A stretch of DNA of 43,938 nt from Paenibacillus sp. 1_12 (GCF_900114475.1 NZ_FOTE01000033.1:1-43938); one strand, 5' to 3'. Counted from the stretch's first letter, positions 15,576-25,612 are shown. The notes: generated by a model not told the origin, from the sequence alone. Made by a program: numbers and translations.

Positions 15576-16385
15576 TTACTTGCTGATTTGCATTTGGTAC
15601 AATTCAAATATTGGAAGTGTTTGGATACACTCCTTTTGTTCAAGTTCTAATGATCGGTATGATATCCCGGCCTCAACATGATTATCGAGCAATACATTGA
15701 TGCAGGATAGGAGCTCGAAATCATCAGCTAATATTGCTTCTTTCTTGTGAAGATAGAGGCGATCAATGTCCACATCACCAAATTGTAAACCTTTGCGCTT
15801 TCGAATCTGTAATCTGTTGATCAACACAAAGGGTTCAAATGAATCTGATGCATCAGGTTTCAGTTGGTATTTATCATAAATATACAAGGCTATATCAAGC
15901 AGCCGCGATTCTCCGGACTGATCATAGGCGGTTTTACACATCAAACAAAACAAAGTGGTACGGTAAATTGCTTCTTCGTGGAGGTAGAGATCAAATTGAT
16001 CAAATGATTCACAAATTTTCAGAGGGTCAAGGTTAATCCCATGGGCTAAAGACTCAGTGACCAGCATGGCGTAGATACTATGTGGAAAGGGTTCATCAGT
16101 GTACTGGAAGTGGCATAATATTTTTAACATGTCTTCGGAGAATGCATTTGTAAGCTTCTTCTTTCCTGAAGGGTTATAAAATAACACCACGATCTGGTTT
16201 CCAATAGGAAAATTGACTAGAGATCCCGTTTCGGAATTATCCAGCATTTGTATTCCTCGGATATCGTTATGGAGAATAGCCCTGATTAGAAAATCGAATG
16301 CTGGATATAGACCCATTTGCTCTGACTGTGAGAATTCGGTATTCTCTTTAATACCCAAGTACTGAAATACCTGACTCAAGTCCAT
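15576..16385 (-). CDS. hypothetical protein, 269 aa
   Basis: I do not recognise this protein. It is 269 residues, with no signal peptide or membrane segment, and is rich in Leu, Asp and Glu with predicted helices throughout, somewhat like a helical-repeat protein. AAAGGT lies 6 bases before ATG 16385. It is not coupled to a neighbour: the malic enzyme ends 200 bp upstream on the same strand. Confidence 0.6.
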   Translation of the reverse strand: MDLSQVFQYLGIKENTEFSQSEQMGLYPAFDFLIRAILHNDIRGIQMLDNSETGSLVNFPIGNQIVVLFYNPSGKKKLTNAFSEDMLKILCHFQYTDEPFPHSIYAMLVTESLAHGINLDPLKICESFDQFDLYLHEEAIYRTTLFCLMCKTAYDQSGESRLLDIALYIYDKYQLKPDASDSFEPFVLINRLQIRKRKGLQFGDVDIDRLYLHKKEAILADDFELLSCINVLLDNHVEAGISYRSLELEQKECIQTLPIFELYQMQISK

Positions 16386-16585
16386 GAGAGACCTTTTAAC
16401 TCTAAGAATCTCCCGCAGTTTGTCCTGTACACGCTAAGTATCTCCATTCAGATTTAATTTCCCTCCTTCAAATTCCAGAGTATGTCTTTTACATTATGCT
16501 GCCCTCTCGTATAGCACAACAGGGGGGCTGACGTTCCATTTCAGTCTGCAGCCTCCACTGTTGTTATTGTTTTTTCTTGAGAAAT

Positions 16586-17989
16586 TTATCTAAAATCGGG
16601 TGGGATCCTACGGGATGTACCCGTGAAAATTGCCGTCTGTACGATTGCATTTCTTACTTTGGTGACCACCTGCTCATTAAAGATACTCGGAATAATATAT
16701 TGCTCACTGAGCTCATCTTCAGATACAACAGATGCGATAGCTTGCGCTGCGGCTAACTTCATGGGTTCATTGATGCGTCGCGCACGGCAATCAAGTACGC
16801 CTCGGAACAGGCCAGGAAAAACAAGCACGTTGTTGATTTGGTTGGGATAATCGCTTCTTCCTGTAGCGAAAATTTTAACATGGGGTAATGCTTCCTCCGG
16901 GGAAATTTCCGGGTTAGGATTCGCCATAGCGAATACGATACTGTTAGGTGCCATTCTCTTAACGTCTTCAGCGTGAAGTAAACCTCCTCGAGAAACGCCG
17001 ATAAATACATCGGCTCCTTGAATGACTTCATATAAATTGCCAGCAACAGACTCAACCTGTGGCTGCTGAGCAAGCCAGTTCCACATCGGATTCTCGTACG
17101 TGTTATTCCCTACAATAGCACCATCCCGGTCGACCGGAACAAGATTCTTAACTCCAGCAGCCAGCAGCATCTTACAGATGGATACACCCGCTGCTCCTAT
17201 TCCATTCACAACGACACGAACTTGATCCATTCTTTTGCCTACTACCTTTAATGCATTAAGGAGACCTGCAATAACGACTATGGCTGTACCGTGCTGATCG
17301 TCATGAAACACAGGTATATCCAACTCTTCAGCCAGCCGGGTTTCGATTTCGAAGCATCTTGGAGCGCTGATATCTTCCAAATTAATACCGCCGAAAATCG
17401 GGCTAATCGCCTTTATTGTCCGTATGATTTCCTCCGTATCTTGGGTGTCCAAACATATAGGAAATGCATCTACCCCCGCAAGCTGCTTAAACAGCATTGC
17501 TTTACCTTCCATTACAGGCGCCGCCGCAGCTGCCCCGATGTCGCCTAGGCCGAGTACCGCTGTACCGTCGGTCACGACAGCGACTGTATTTTTTTTGATA
17601 GTGAGTGAATACGCTTTTTGCGGATTTTCGTGAATAGACATACATACACACGCAACCCCTGGTGTGTACACTCGGGAAAGATCGTCTCGGTTTTTGATGG
17701 GCATGTTCGGCTGTATGGAAATTTTACCACCCAGATGAGCGAGAAATGTACGATCCGAGACATTAACCAAATGGATTCCTACCATTTCCTTGACAGTATC
17801 AACCACTCGCGATTCTACGGTATCCGCTATATGAACGGTAATGTCACGAATGGACGTTTCCTGTCCGGGACGAATCACGTCAATAGAGGTGATATCCCCA
17901 CCAGCCTTGTTGATAGCAGAAGCAACATCACCAAAATTCAACATGAAATGATTGATTTCAATACGAAGAATTAAGCTATTATATGACAT
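16586..17989 (-). CDS. NAD(P)-dependent malic enzyme with N-terminal ACT domain
   Basis: Oxidatively decarboxylates malate to pyruvate, in the cytoplasm. The N-terminal 80 residues form an ACT-like domain (LRIEINHFMLNFGDVASAIN), as in Bacillus YtsJ/MalS relatives, suggesting allosteric control by a small ligand. Then come RVYTPGVA (malic N domain, catalytic Tyr), GDGTAVLGLGDIG-like TDGTAVLGLGDIGA, FHDDQHGTA with metal-binding Asp, and the nucleotide-binding VVNGIGAAGVSI. I start at ATG 17989, which has GGGGGA 10 bases upstream; the frame extends to GTG 18007. Length about 467, normal for small bacterial malic enzymes with an ACT domain. Confidence 0.92.
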   Translation of the reverse strand: MSYNSLILRIEINHFMLNFGDVASAINKAGGDITSIDVIRPGQETSIRDITVHIADTVESRVVDTVKEMVGIHLVNVSDRTFLAHLGGKISIQPNMPIKNRDDLSRVYTPGVACVCMSIHENPQKAYSLTIKKNTVAVVTDGTAVLGLGDIGAAAAAPVMEGKAMLFKQLAGVDAFPICLDTQDTEEIIRTIKAISPIFGGINLEDISAPRCFEIETRLAEELDIPVFHDDQHGTAIVVIAGLLNALKVVGKRMDQVRVVVNGIGAAGVSICKMLLAAGVKNLVPVDRDGAIVGNNTYENPMWNWLAQQPQVESVAGNLYEVIQGADVFIGVSRGGLLHAEDVKRMAPNSIVFAMANPNPEISPEEALPHVKIFATGRSDYPNQINNVLVFPGLFRGVLDCRARRINEPMKLAAAQAIASVVSEDELSEQYIIPSIFNEQVVTKVRNAIVQTAIFTGTSRRIPPDFR

Positions 17990-18045
17990 ATAAATACGAT
18001 CCCCCACTCTTCTTTTTTCTGGATAATCACCAGTCTCTTCTTATA

Positions 18046-18108
18046 ACGTCTTCCCAACGAGGAGACGTCTTTGCGTAACAATACAGCACCCTTTAACAGG
18101 GTGCCGTA
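18046..18108 (-). terminator. tandem hairpins after serine hydrolase gene
   Basis: TACAGCACCC pairs with GGGTGCCGTA (18082-18108, one mismatch) and ACGTCTTCC pairs with GGAGACGT (18046-18068, one bulge). Neither has a strong T run, so termination at the end of the importer operon is only likely. Confidence 0.35.
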
Positions 18109-18122
18109 TGTAACCTTCTATA

Positions 18123-19583
18123 TCAAGTCCATTTTCCGAGAAGAGCAGAACGCTTCCTCTCCTCACTATTTACATTGACCGCACGCTCCAATCGAACCCG
18201 GTCAGCCTCAAAACGGCAAATGACTGTATCGGTAAAAGGCGTTTCTACAAAGCACCAAGTCATGACATAAGTACTTGCATCATGCCAAGTACCACTTGCT
18301 GCAACTCGCATGACGGGTGGCTCGTATTGATGATGCAGTGCTTTGCCACTCATGGTGGTATCACTCATGATCCAAGTCCCCATACCACATTGAATCCGAT
18401 GTTCACCTCGGTGGTCCGATAAAGTAAATAGGCAGCCGTCATCCTCAAACGTAAACGCAACTGCCTTTGCTTGGTCGTCATTTTCCTCCAAAACAAAATG
18501 TTTACGTGATACGTGATCACGAATAGGAGAACTTGATTGCAGCGTAGGCGTCAGCATCGTAAGTTGTTGGTATTTTTTCTGTAATAAAGAAGTCATCTCC
18601 TGATTTTCTTCTAAGGATTGGTTCCCCATAGCGGGCAGTAAATGCTCCCAGATGAGATTCAGCACACCCTGCATATTACTCAGACCGCCGTGTATGGCGA
18701 TGACCGCATCCTGATCAGGCATCACTACGCAAAATTGACCAAACGCACCATCGGCCCTATACGTGTTAAAACGTGATCGCCAGAATTGATAACCGTACCC
18801 CTGCTGGGAATCGCTTTGATCATCCATACCACTGGAAATTTGACAAGAGGTTGCTTCCACTATCCATGCTTCCGGCAAAATCCGCTTACCATTCCACATC
18901 CCTTTCTGTAGGTAAAGCTGTCCGAAGCGGACCAAATCCTCTGTCTTCAAGCTAAGACCCCAGCCTCCGGCGTTGATTCCCGAAGGACAACTATCCCAAG
19001 ACGCGGCATGTATACCCAAAGGTTCGAACAAACGCGGGCGCAAATAATTCAGTAATGACAGTCCTGATACCTTTTGCATAATAGCGGACAGCATGTATGT
19101 AGCGCCGCTATTGTACATAAATCGAGTCCCAGGCTGATGGTCCATCTCTTTATTCAGAAAATATGGAACCCAATCGCCATTGATCTGGCGCCATTCGGAA
19201 CCCATTGTGGGCATGGCGTGGCCAACACTCATCGTCAGCAAATCCTTGACACGCAACGATGCAAGCCTATCGTCAATCGGCTCCGTTACATGCTCCGCAA
19301 AGAATGAAACCACCAGATCCTCTATGTTCAACAGACCTTCCGAAACGGCGTATCCTACAGCTGTGGAGGTAAAGCTTTTCGTTAACGAAAACAACATATG
19401 GGGCTGTTCAGGCCCATATGGATCCCACCAGCCTTCTGTGGCTACATAACCATTTCGAAGGAGCATGAAACCATGCAGCTCCAGCTTTTCTTGGTCCAGT
19501 GCATCCAAGAATGCGAGGATGGCTTGTGAAGAAATCCCTTGCTTTTCCGGTGTAGATCGGGGCAGAGAATACTCAGATGGCAT
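18123..19583 (-). CDS. serine hydrolase, beta-lactamase class C-like
   Basis: A penicillin-binding-protein-like serine hydrolase of about 486 residues. The catalytic SxxK is SLTK (about 66-69 from the chosen start) and the YxN element is YNS (about 157-159), followed by the DLVRFGQLYLQKG region typical of class C-like esterases and peptidases. No signal peptide, so cytoplasmic. It is the last gene of the second importer operon and probably cleaves an ester or amide of the imported compound. The ORF overlaps the permease stop at 19610 (ATGA), with AAGGTG upstream; the in-frame ATG at 19583 has GAGGAG 10 bases upstream and matches the usual family start, so I prefer it. Confidence 0.85.
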   Translation of the reverse strand: MPSEYSLPRSTPEKQGISSQAILAFLDALDQEKLELHGFMLLRNGYVATEGWWDPYGPEQPHMLFSLTKSFTSTAVGYAVSEGLLNIEDLVVSFFAEHVTEPIDDRLASLRVKDLLTMSVGHAMPTMGSEWRQINGDWVPYFLNKEMDHQPGTRFMYNSGATYMLSAIMQKVSGLSLLNYLRPRLFEPLGIHAASWDSCPSGINAGGWGLSLKTEDLVRFGQLYLQKGMWNGKRILPEAWIVEATSCQISSGMDDQSDSQQGYGYQFWRSRFNTYRADGAFGQFCVVMPDQDAVIAIHGGLSNMQGVLNLIWEHLLPAMGNQSLEENQEMTSLLQKKYQQLTMLTPTLQSSSPIRDHVSRKHFVLEENDDQAKAVAFTFEDDGCLFTLSDHRGEHRIQCGMGTWIMSDTTMSGKALHHQYEPPVMRVAASGTWHDASTYVMTWCFVETPFTDTVICRFEADRVRLERAVNVNSEERKRSALLGKWT

Positions 19584-19606
19584 AGATAGCTCACTCCTCA
19601 AGATCA

Positions 19607-20431
19607 TCATTTTAAGGCACCTTCTGTTAACCCTGAAATAAGATGACGTTGCAAAACACCATATAACAACATAATCGGCAGCATGGTCAAAAGAAATCCA
19701 GCAAATGCAACGTTATAATTAGCCCCGTAATCAGATTTAAAATTGTAAATAAATAACGGCAATGTCCAATAATTTGGACTTCTATTCAATAGAATAAGCG
19801 GCAGCTGGAAATCGTTCCAAATCCACAAGCTGTTTAATGTAACGATTGTGACAATAATCGGAAGCATCATTGGGTAAATGATCCGAGTAAAAGTTTGCCA
19901 AATACTACAGCCGTCGATCGTGGAAGCTTCGTCCAATTCTATCGGCACATTTTTCAAAAATCCAACGCTCAGGAAGATGCCCTGTGTAAAGGACAATGCG
20001 ACATACATGAGTATGAGCCCCAGTTGATTCATGAGATGCAAATTCGACATGTGCTTTAACACCGGCAGCATAATCACTTGAAACGGAACAAAAATACCTG
20101 CAAGAATAAAGTAGAAAACAAATTTAAAGTAACCTTGTTTAAAGTTTCTTGATATAGCGAAAGATACCATCGGTACTAATATCATGATGAATACCATAGA
20201 AACAAGCGTTATCGTGACGGAATTGCCCAAATTGATCCAAAACTTTCCTTTTACAACCGCAGCGAAATTTCCAAGATAAAAGCCTGCTGGAGGTGCAAAA
20301 AAGCTTTGCGCCGATTCGACTTGTGATTTAAAGGACAAATTAATCGTCAAGTAGACAGGGATCATGATAACAAGGACCCCCATTAGCAAAATAACATATT
20401 GGATGGCTCTGGAAAGCAGACCTTCCTTCAT
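19607..20431 (-). CDS. carbohydrate ABC transporter permease (MalG type)
   Basis: Membrane permease, about 274 residues, six predicted helices, EAA loop LDEASTIDGCSIWQTFTRI, ending ISGLTEGALK. ATG 20431 follows AAGGAGG at 9 bases and overlaps the MalF-type stop codon (ATGA). It forms the transmembrane pore with the MalF-type partner. No ATPase in the operon. Confidence 0.92.
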   Translation of the reverse strand: MKEGLLSRAIQYVILLMGVLVIMIPVYLTINLSFKSQVESAQSFFAPPAGFYLGNFAAVVKGKFWINLGNSVTITLVSMVFIMILVPMVSFAISRNFKQGYFKFVFYFILAGIFVPFQVIMLPVLKHMSNLHLMNQLGLILMYVALSFTQGIFLSVGFLKNVPIELDEASTIDGCSIWQTFTRIIYPMMLPIIVTIVTLNSLWIWNDFQLPLILLNRSPNYWTLPLFIYNFKSDYGANYNVAFAGFLLTMLPIMLLYGVLQRHLISGLTEGALK

Positions 20432-21354
20432 TGCTGACCTACCTCCTTTTTGTTGAGCCATTTAATCTGTACATAGGAGATAAGTCCGATAAGAGCAAAT
20501 ACAAAAATGGATTCAGCAGTGGCATAACCAAACTTGTATTCCAAAAGCCCATGACGATAAATTAAGAAACCGATCGATTCTGTCGATGTACCAGGTCCTC
20601 CGTCCGTCATAGCCACAATAGAGTCGAATATGGTCAGCCCCCCCTTTATCAGCAGCACCAAGTTAACATTTAACATCGGGATCAAAAAAGGCAAAGTGAT
20701 GGAGAAGAATTTTTGTGTAGTGCTCGCTCCATCAATTGTTGCAGCTTCGTGCAAGTCTTTAGGTACACTTGCTAAGCCTGCCATAAAAATAATCATGGGA
20801 ATGGATACTCCGTGCCAAACGTTAGCGATGATAATACCGTAGATTGCCGTATCCTTGTTTCCCAGAATATTTCTAGACAAAGCTTCAATTCCTAACGCTT
20901 CGCCTATTTGCGGTAAAACGGTAAGGAAAATTTCATTGAAGATCAATCCAATCGTAATTAAACTTAATACCGCAGGGAAGAAATAAATGGACCTGAACAA
21001 TCCCCGCATCTTTAAGTTACTTGTTAATAGCAGTGCCAAGCCTAAAGCGATTATTGTCTTTAGGATAACGACTATAACTGTGTATTTGAACGTGAAGACC
21101 AATGAATGGAGAAACCGAGTATCTTTAAAAATGGCAAAATAATTTTCTAGGCCGATGTACTTGTAGGTCCGAGCCATGCCATCCCAATTCGTAAAACTAT
21201 AATTAAAGCCCATTAAGGCCGGATAAAAAAAGAATCCAATATAAAGCAGTAATGCCGGAACGGTAAATAAAACATAGACAACCATTTTTTTAGAACCTAG
21301 AACAGAGCTCTTTTTATTTACAAGTTGGTTTTCTTTTGAACGGATTATTTCCAT
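20428..21354 (-). CDS. carbohydrate ABC transporter permease (MalF type)
   Basis: Permease of about 308 residues with the standard six helices and the EAA loop LHEAATIDGASTTQKFFSI. Unlike the MalF-type protein at 8002-9303 it has no large insert. GGAGGA precedes ATG 21354; the frame extends to 21369. It lies 37 bp after the binding-protein gene. Confidence 0.92.
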   Translation of the reverse strand: MEIIRSKENQLVNKKSSVLGSKKMVVYVLFTVPALLLYIGFFFYPALMGFNYSFTNWDGMARTYKYIGLENYFAIFKDTRFLHSLVFTFKYTVIVVILKTIIALGLALLLTSNLKMRGLFRSIYFFPAVLSLITIGLIFNEIFLTVLPQIGEALGIEALSRNILGNKDTAIYGIIIANVWHGVSIPMIIFMAGLASVPKDLHEAATIDGASTTQKFFSITLPFLIPMLNVNLVLLIKGGLTIFDSIVAMTDGGPGTSTESIGFLIYRHGLLEYKFGYATAESIFVFALIGLISYVQIKWLNKKEVGQQ

Positions 21355-21390
21355 TCTGTCATCCTCCAAAATTACTTTGATAGTTACTCA

Positions 21391-22668
21391 TCAGTTGCCT
21401 TTTTTGTAGAAGATTTCTTCCAGTTTTTTCATATAATCATCGATTGTTAAACCACTGATCAGTTCTTGTGTAGCCTTACCGAAATCATCCTGCATAGCTG
21501 GGGTCCAATTGGTGTCGGCCGCTCGGTACAGCTTCCCTGAGAGAGCGTATTCAGCTATGGTTTTATTTTCCTTGTAATTCGGTTTTACGCCTTGGATTAC
21601 AGAAATATTGCCGGTTTCATCCGCGTACATTTGCCCCATTTCCGTTGTAGAGAAAAATTCCATAAACTTTTTGGCTTCGGCATTATTTTTCCCGTTTTTC
21701 GGAATAGAAAGCGCTGTCCCCACTTGCATCGCGACTTTGGTGTCCTCTGCTTTTTCAGCTGGGAATGGGAAAATATCGACGTTCAAACTAGGGTTCGCTT
21801 TTTTAATCGCTACGGCTTGCCACATTCCATGGAAGAACATTGCGCCTTTACCAGCTGCCATATCCCGAATGACATTATCTTGGGCAGTACCAAGCGGATC
21901 CTTTTGACCATATTTTCTTAGATCAAGAACCTTTTGAGCGACCTTGCGTACTTCCTGATTATCCGCAATATGTTTTTTACCATTGATTACATCATCGAAA
22001 TATTGGCTTGCGTCAGGAATATCCAACCCTAAGTAGGCTGCTGTAGTTTGACGGATGACCGAATACTCTTTGTCTGGAAATAAGAACGGCGTTTTACCCG
22101 CAGCTTTAATCTTTTCAGCAACTTGAATCAATTCTGTATACGTTTTCGGAATACTCAGTCCCAGTTCTTTAAACAGATCAACGTTGTAAGTTACACCATA
22201 TCCTTCTAATGCATAGGGTACGGTATAGTTTTTACCCATTGTTTTACTAAAATCAACAAAGCTCGGAATGACATTGTTAAACAGTGTTTTGTCTCCCGTT
22301 AAATCGGCATAATAGCCATCTTTCACTGGCTGGCGCATACTCGGTGCAGAAGGATATACGGTGAACAAAGCCGGTGCATCATCATTAGCAATACGCAGAG
22401 CAAGAACTTTCAGCATGTTAGGTGGTGCATTGACTTCAATTTCAATGTCAGGGTTTTTCTCCTGGAATTTAGCAATGACTTTGTTAAAAGTTTCTGTTAC
22501 ATCCGTTTTGTTGGACATCAGCTCCAGCTTTAATTTTTTCCCTTTATTGTCTTTGGTAGCCTCCTTGCCCGTTCCGGTTTCTCCACCAGCAGAGCAGCCT
22601 GCCGTTACAGCTAAAGCCACCACAGTTCCAAGTAAAGTGATTTTTTTCAAAGCATGACGTTTCTTCAT
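21391..22668 (-). CDS. ABC transporter substrate-binding lipoprotein (operon copy)
   Basis: A 425-residue family 1 binding protein. Lipobox VTAGC with Cys25, then a mature domain starting KLKLELMSNKTDVTETF. It is clearly a paralogue of the protein at 22849-24093: both share PPNMLKVL, LFTVYPSAPS or LFMVYPSAPS, ETGNISVI and MQDDFGK. Ribosome binding site AGGGGGAAG before ATG 22668. First gene of the transport operon, directly upstream of both permeases, so it is the likely delivery protein for uptake. Confidence 0.92.
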   Translation of the reverse strand: MKKRHALKKITLLGTVVALAVTAGCSAGGETGTGKEATKDNKGKKLKLELMSNKTDVTETFNKVIAKFQEKNPDIEIEVNAPPNMLKVLALRIANDDAPALFTVYPSAPSMRQPVKDGYYADLTGDKTLFNNVIPSFVDFSKTMGKNYTVPYALEGYGVTYNVDLFKELGLSIPKTYTELIQVAEKIKAAGKTPFLFPDKEYSVIRQTTAAYLGLDIPDASQYFDDVINGKKHIADNQEVRKVAQKVLDLRKYGQKDPLGTAQDNVIRDMAAGKGAMFFHGMWQAVAIKKANPSLNVDIFPFPAEKAEDTKVAMQVGTALSIPKNGKNNAEAKKFMEFFSTTEMGQMYADETGNISVIQGVKPNYKENKTIAEYALSGKLYRAADTNWTPAMQDDFGKATQELISGLTIDDYMKKLEEIFYKKGN

Positions 22669-22730
22669 ATTACTTCCCCCTAGTAATTTCTTTTGTATAC
22701 GCTTAAGAGCTTATCAATTTACAAATCACA

Positions 22731-22753
22731 ATTATATGATTATCATGACTTCA
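22731..22753 (-). promoter_or_regulatory. probable -10 of the importer promoter
   Basis: TATAAT (minus strand, 22736-22731) lies 62 bp before the binding-protein start. No good -35 is present at 17 bases, which fits a promoter needing the neighbouring AraC-type response regulator. Weak evidence. Confidence 0.3.
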
Positions 22754-22803
22754 ACGATATAAGAAATCTGACATTTGTAACCGTTATCATCTCATACAAA
22801 AAA

Positions 22804-22841
22804 AAGGATATCATGTGAGGGTATCCTCAGATCATATCCTT
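22804..22841 (-). terminator. strong terminator after two-component/SBP unit
   Basis: AAGGATAT-AT-TGAGG pairs with CCTCA-AT-ATATCCTT (two internal mismatches, 4-base loop), followed on the minus strand by eight T. It begins 8 bp after the stop of the binding protein at 22849 and separates the kinase-regulator-SBP unit from the importer operon. Confidence 0.82.
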
Positions 22842-22848
22842 AAGCCTG

Positions 22849-24093
22849 CTAATTCCCCATATTATAAAAAAGTTCCTCCATCTTTTTCAAAAAGGAATCA
22901 ATCCCTCCCCCGGCTATGATCTGTTGTACTGATTTTCCGAAATCATCCTGCATGGTGGGTGTCCAAGGCGAATCGGCAGCTCTGAATAGCTTTCCTGCCA
23001 GCGCATATTCGGCAATCCCTTTGTTTTCTTTTACATGATGCTGCACACCTTTAATCACAGAAATATTTCCTGTTTCATCTGAAAATAACTGCGCCATTTC
23101 CGTGGAAGCTAAGAAGCTCAAAAACTTTTTCGATTCCATCATTGTTTTAGAATTTTTGGGAATACCTATGGCAGTTCCCACCTGTGTAGCTACCTTTGTA
23201 TCTTCCATTCGTTCCGCTGGAAACGGAAACATTGCAATTTCCATGGTAGGATTGGCCTTTTTGATGGAGTTGATCTCCCACATCCCTGTGAAAAACATAG
23301 CCACTCTTCCGCTTGCAAACTCCCGAATTGCGGCCTCATTGGAAGTGCCGAGTGAATCTTTCTGTCCATATTCTCTTAATTCTAGTGTTTTATTTACCAT
23401 ACTAACCAATGGAGTACTATCGATGATATGCTTTTTTCCTGCTATTACATCTTCAAAATAAGGGATAATATCAGGATTATCTAATCCTAGTAGCACTGTA
23501 GAAACTCTTCTTACGTAAGTATGGTCCTTATCAGGAAAGATGAAGGGTGTCTTTCCTGATAATTTTAACTTTTCTGAAGTCGCTAGTAATTCAGCGTAGG
23601 TTTGAGGTATGTTCAGACACTGTTCCCGGAATATGTCCATATTATATATAATACCATTGCCCTCCAATGCAAGAGGAACCGCATAGTTTCTCCCTCTGGT
23701 CTTACTAAATTCAACAAACTCAGGCTTCACATTGCTAAGAATCAGATCACCAGTAAGATCCTCAATATAACCATTTTTTATGGGATGACGTATGCTGGGA
23801 GCTGAAGGATAGACCATGAATAAAGATGGTGCCGTATTTGTGGAAAAACGCATGGTGAGAACCTTCAACATATTAGGCGGCGCATCTTGTTCAATGACGT
23901 AAGTAGGGTTCTGTTCTTGGAATTTTGCGATTATTTTTTCAAGTGTTTCAGTAGTTTCCATTTTATTGGAAAGCAATTCAAGCGTGATCTGTTGGGAGGA
24001 ATTCGGATTCTCGATCGCTTTTGGTGAGTGTGAGCATGAGGATAGGATGGCAATAATTATAAGAGCTATCATCAGATTAATTATTTTAAACAT
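22849..24093 (-). CDS. ABC transporter substrate-binding lipoprotein linked to two-component system
   Basis: A 414-residue paralogue of the binding protein at 21391-22668. Signal peptide with lipobox LSSC, Cys20. AAAGGAG precedes ATG 24093, 15 bp after the response regulator stop, and a strong terminator follows. It is therefore transcribed with the kinase and regulator rather than with the permeases. Two explanations: a simple duplicate, or a receptor that presents ligand to the membrane kinase. The sequence supports the layout; the receptor idea is inference. Confidence 0.88.
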   Translation of the reverse strand: MFKIINLMIALIIIAILSSCSHSPKAIENPNSSQQITLELLSNKMETTETLEKIIAKFQEQNPTYVIEQDAPPNMLKVLTMRFSTNTAPSLFMVYPSAPSIRHPIKNGYIEDLTGDLILSNVKPEFVEFSKTRGRNYAVPLALEGNGIIYNMDIFREQCLNIPQTYAELLATSEKLKLSGKTPFIFPDKDHTYVRRVSTVLLGLDNPDIIPYFEDVIAGKKHIIDSTPLVSMVNKTLELREYGQKDSLGTSNEAAIREFASGRVAMFFTGMWEINSIKKANPTMEIAMFPFPAERMEDTKVATQVGTAIGIPKNSKTMMESKKFLSFLASTEMAQLFSDETGNISVIKGVQHHVKENKGIAEYALAGKLFRAADSPWTPTMQDDFGKSVQQIIAGGGIDSFLKKMEELFYNMGN

Positions 24094-24108
24094 CTGCCCT
24101 ACTCCTTT

Positions 24109-25608
24109 CTAACCTGGATCCTTCTTCCTGCTTTGCCCCGGCGTGACTCCGTAAAATTTTTTGTACATTTGGATAAAATAGGAATAATCATTAAACCCTA
24201 CAGCGGTAGCAATTTCCGCTACAGATAGCTGGGGGTTTGTTTCAAGCAATTTTTTCGCATTGTACATTCTAACCGACAGGAGATAATTAGAAAAGCTGCT
24301 TCCGATCTTTTTCTTGAATAACCTGCTTAAATAAGACACATCCGAATAAAACATATTTTTCGCTATATCCTCAAGAAGAATATTGTGCGGGTAATTTTTT
24401 TCCACGTAGTCCTTCATTTGATCTGCCATATCAATTTTTTTCTTGACTTGCGCGAGCTTGGTTGTAACCTCATGTACATGTTGCGAAAAGTAGCCTATGA
24501 TTTCTCCGATATGGTTGAACTCATATAGATCCAAAGGATTCAAATACGGCTTCGGTACGGAATCATTCTCATTGACCATTTCAATTATAGAATTCAATAC
24601 GGCGATCAGCTTGGCACATGTATCATGTAGGGTATGAACCGATAACTTCAACTCTATGATAAGTTTAATGAGCCGAGCTATGATCTCGTTGGCCTCTTGT
24701 TCTTGATTACTAATCATTTTGTTATACAATGGTTGCAGAAGCTCATCAAGAAGTTCGAAGCGATAGCGATAAGTCTGATTTATCTCATCATACAAGAAGA
24801 CGCCCACATGGTTATCGTCAAAGAGCCTGTATAGGATTGCATTCTTAGCTTCACTATATGATTTGATCATATCCTCGTGACTGTTGTAGTTCGAACTGAT
24901 GCCAATAGACATATGAGAACTGGTCTCTACGGTAAACTCTTTGACGATATGGCTGCACATCTCTACGAGGGTCGTGCGATGAAGCTTAATCTGATTTTGT
25001 ATAAGTAAGGCTATGAAGGTATGGGCATATCGCTGGTCACGGATTAAATAAGTGTCTAACCCATTCTCCCTGAGCTTTGCTGTTAAGTGTAAGGAAAGCC
25101 ATTCTTCATTGATTGCAGCTGCTTGAATGACCAACGTGTTGTAGGATTCCATTGTGGGGAGCGTTATGACACGATCCACTAAGCTCTGCTCCTCGTGGAA
25201 GAGTGAAATTAACTGCTCCTGAATCGAATCTTGAGTAAATTTAGCCAAATGACCCTGTATACGATCCAGAATAGTAAAGATATCTTTTCTTTCTACGGGT
25301 TTGAGTAAATAATGCTCAACCTTATAAACAATTGCTTGTTGAGCGTATTGAAAATCCTCATAACCGCTTACAATGACGTTGTATACCGAAGGGTATTGCT
25401 CAAAAAGTATAGCAGCAAGTTGGAGTCCATCCAGTATCGGCATACGAATATCCGAGAATAGTAAATCATATTGTTGTGATTTTAATTTTTCTAGTGCCTC
25501 TTCCCCATTCTCCGCTTCTTCCACGACGACTTCGGCACTCCAATCACCGATCGTTTGTATAAGCGCTTTCCGAGCATAATATTCATCATCAACCACCAGA
25601 ATACGCAA
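24109..25608 (-). CDS. YesN-type response regulator, AraC DNA-binding domain
   Basis: A 499-residue regulator. Receiver domain at 1-120 with acidic pocket Asp7/Asp8 and phospho-acceptor Asp53 in FSDIRMPILDG; a long middle region with a GGDEF-unlike helical linker; and an AraC-type double helix-turn-helix at about 395-495 (ISYLSR-like VSYLSRLFKKKIGSSFSNYL, VGFNDYSYFIQMYKKFYGVTP). The start is TTG 25608, with GGAGGC 8-10 bases upstream inside the 3' end of the kinase gene; the kinase stop is only 4 bp away. It probably activates the importer operon at 22668. Confidence 0.93.
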   Translation of the reverse strand: MRILVVDDEYYARKALIQTIGDWSAEVVVEEAENGEEALEKLKSQQYDLLFSDIRMPILDGLQLAAILFEQYPSVYNVIVSGYEDFQYAQQAIVYKVEHYLLKPVERKDIFTILDRIQGHLAKFTQDSIQEQLISLFHEEQSLVDRVITLPTMESYNTLVIQAAAINEEWLSLHLTAKLRENGLDTYLIRDQRYAHTFIALLIQNQIKLHRTTLVEMCSHIVKEFTVETSSHMSIGISSNYNSHEDMIKSYSEAKNAILYRLFDDNHVGVFLYDEINQTYRYRFELLDELLQPLYNKMISNQEQEANEIIARLIKLIIELKLSVHTLHDTCAKLIAVLNSIIEMVNENDSVPKPYLNPLDLYEFNHIGEIIGYFSQHVHEVTTKLAQVKKKIDMADQMKDYVEKNYPHNILLEDIAKNMFYSDVSYLSRLFKKKIGSSFSNYLLSVRMYNAKKLLETNPQLSVAEIATAVGFNDYSYFIQMYKKFYGVTPGQSRKKDPG

Positions 25609-25612
25609 CCGA

